Assembly (NCBI GenBank): GCA_945865855.1
Contig: CAMBES010000081.1
Coordinates: 1 to 6,350, forward strand
Length of the DNA: 6,350 nt
Source: Rhizobium sp. Q54
GTDB taxonomy: Bacteria > Pseudomonadota > Alphaproteobacteria > Rickettsiales > UBA1997
Direction of reading: 5' to 3'
The translations under genes and the position numbers were made by a program. Under the pieces are notes generated by a model. It was not told where the DNA came from, searched no databases, and was given only the letters and a program-made list of their open reading frames with translations. Positions 5,956-6,350 of the stretch are shown here, piece after piece (position 1 is the stretch's first letter; each line of letters opens with the position of its first letter).

Positions 5956-6261
5956 TTAGAAGATTTTCCACTTTTTGTTAAGGTAGGTTTTGACTGAAAG
6001 CCTTTCTTTTTTTGTTAGGCCTCGATCAAAAAGAATTGATTCAGCAGTGCTAAAGCTATTTTCCGAAGTTGTCTCTAACCAAAGCGATAGGACTTTGAGC
6101 GAAGCAAAGCGTGAACTTTGCGTTAACATTCTAGCCGCGGTTAACCTAGAATCTTGTAAAAGATCAATCCCTTGCTTCACCGCAGCCATCAAGACCCCAA
6201 CGATTAAAATCACGATTGAAAGCTCGACTAGAGAGAAGTCTTTGTTAGCTTTCTTGATCAT
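5956..6261 (-). CDS. Short prepilin-like protein with residual LamG-type C-terminus (apparently internally deleted)
   Basis: A 101-residue protein whose N-terminus is a class III/type IV pilin signal: a short basic leader (MIKKANKD), then FSLVELSIVILIVGVLMAA (9-27) as the hydrophobic helix with the conserved Glu at mature position 5. The residue before the Phe is Asp rather than the Gly normally needed by prepilin peptidase, so processing is doubtful. Residues 38-70 (SRLTAARMLTQSS...LWLETTSENSF) resemble the region after the helix in alphaproteobacterial pilin-LamG proteins. Residues 73-101 (AESILFDRGLTKKER...YLNKKWKIF) match the pattern that normally closes a LamG/concanavalin-like domain (E-I-I-I-F-D-R-x-L-x-x-x-E-R ... 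YL-x-x-KW). The roughly 150 residues of beta-sandwich normally between them are absent, so it looks like an in-frame deletion product. No Shine-Dalgarno precedes the ATG (6259-6261). First gene of a unit with the M16 peptidase. Could be a reduced working protein or a remnant; no function is assigned. Confidence 0.7.
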   Translation of the reverse strand: MIKKANKDFSLVELSIVILIVGVLMAAVKQGIDLLQDSRLTAARMLTQSSRFASLKVLSLWLETTSENSFSTAESILFDRGLTKKERLSVKTYLNKKWKIF

Positions 6262-6281
6262 ATTTTGAATTTATTAGATTA
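6242..6281 (+). promoter_or_regulatory. Weak candidate promoter for the ABC-ATPase gene in the divergent gap
   Basis: TTGTTA (6242-6247) and TTGAAT (6265-6270) are separated by 17 bp and match four of six bases of each sigma-70 box. The -10 would lie only 11 bp before the ATG at 6282, which leaves little or no leader. It overlaps the first codons of the pilin-like gene. In an AT-rich sequence such matches arise by chance, so this is only a pointer. Confidence 0.15.
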
Positions 6282-6350
6282 ATGAAATCTGCCCCAATCC
6301 TTTCTGTGCGCGAAGCGACTATTTCTTTCGCCAAAAAAATCCTCTTTGAG
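6282..6350 (+). CDS. N-terminus of a probable ABC-type ATPase (ABC-F/Uup-like), cut by window end
   Basis: An ATG at 6282-6284 opens a frame that runs to the last base: MKSAPILSVREATISFAKKI and then LFE (23 codons). The pattern 'I/L-L-S-V/L-x-x-A-x-I/L-S-F-x-x-x-x-L-F-E' is how the first beta strands of ABC ATPase domains read ahead of the Walker A loop, and the very short lead before it is typical of ABC-F (Uup-like) proteins. Walker A itself lies outside the window, so the family call is an inference. The frame has a stop (TGA 6255-6257) upstream and no other ATG/GTG/TTG, which supports this start. No Shine-Dalgarno is visible. It is divergent from the pilin-like gene, with 20 bp between start codons, so the two promoters must overlap each other or lie inside the opposite coding region. 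Confidence 0.55.
   Translation, partial: MKSAPILSVREATISFAKKILFE

Noticed and set aside
5990..6268. 92-codon plus-strand frame opposite the pilin-like gene, and similar antisense frames over dnaE, lpxB and the M16 gene
   Set aside because: All are shadows of well-supported genes and show no recognisable domain.

Overview
The window looks like a piece of an AT-rich alphaproteobacterial chromosome, most like Rickettsiales/Holosporales-type host-associated lineages. This is inferred from five things: alphaproteobacterial wording in DnaE, M16 peptidase and LpxB; long A/T homopolymer runs; near absence of Shine-Dalgarno sequences; a short pilin-like protein with a LamG-type tail; and dispersed GC-rich palindromic repeats of the 'GTCATCCCCG...GGATCCAG' kind. 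The organism makes lipid A (lpxB) and peptidoglycan (a D,D-carboxypeptidase). Species cannot be named from the sequence alone.

Layout. Bases 1-2397 (+) carry dnaE, open at the left edge, so its first ~40 codons lie outside. It has all three catalytic aspartates but stops about 310-350 residues short of a normal alpha subunit. Twenty bases later the convergent gene dacA (minus) ends. A 100-130 bp spacer with a worn palindromic-repeat copy separates dacA from lpxB (3401-4516, minus). The 206 bp gap 4517-4722 is filled by a repeat cluster: two 61 bp tandem units and an inverted copy. Then comes an M16B zinc peptidase (4723-5955, minus). Its ATG directly abuts the stop codon of a 101-codon pilin-like gene (5956-6261, minus). 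The right edge holds the first 23 codons of a divergent plus-strand gene, probably an ABC-type ATPase.

How it fits together. The minus-strand genes run pilin-like > M16 peptidase > [repeats] > lpxB > dacA and mostly concern the cell envelope. The first two are almost certainly co-transcribed; lpxB and dacA may be transcribed separately, because repeats lie in front of both. The most noteworthy items are signs of genome erosion and repair: a dnaE lacking its clamp- and tau-binding end and carrying two substitutions at usually invariant positions; a pilin-LamG protein reduced by an apparent in-frame internal deletion; and the mosaic repeat cluster. I found no convincing new multi-gene system. 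There is no tRNA, rRNA, CRISPR array, transposase or phage gene visible.
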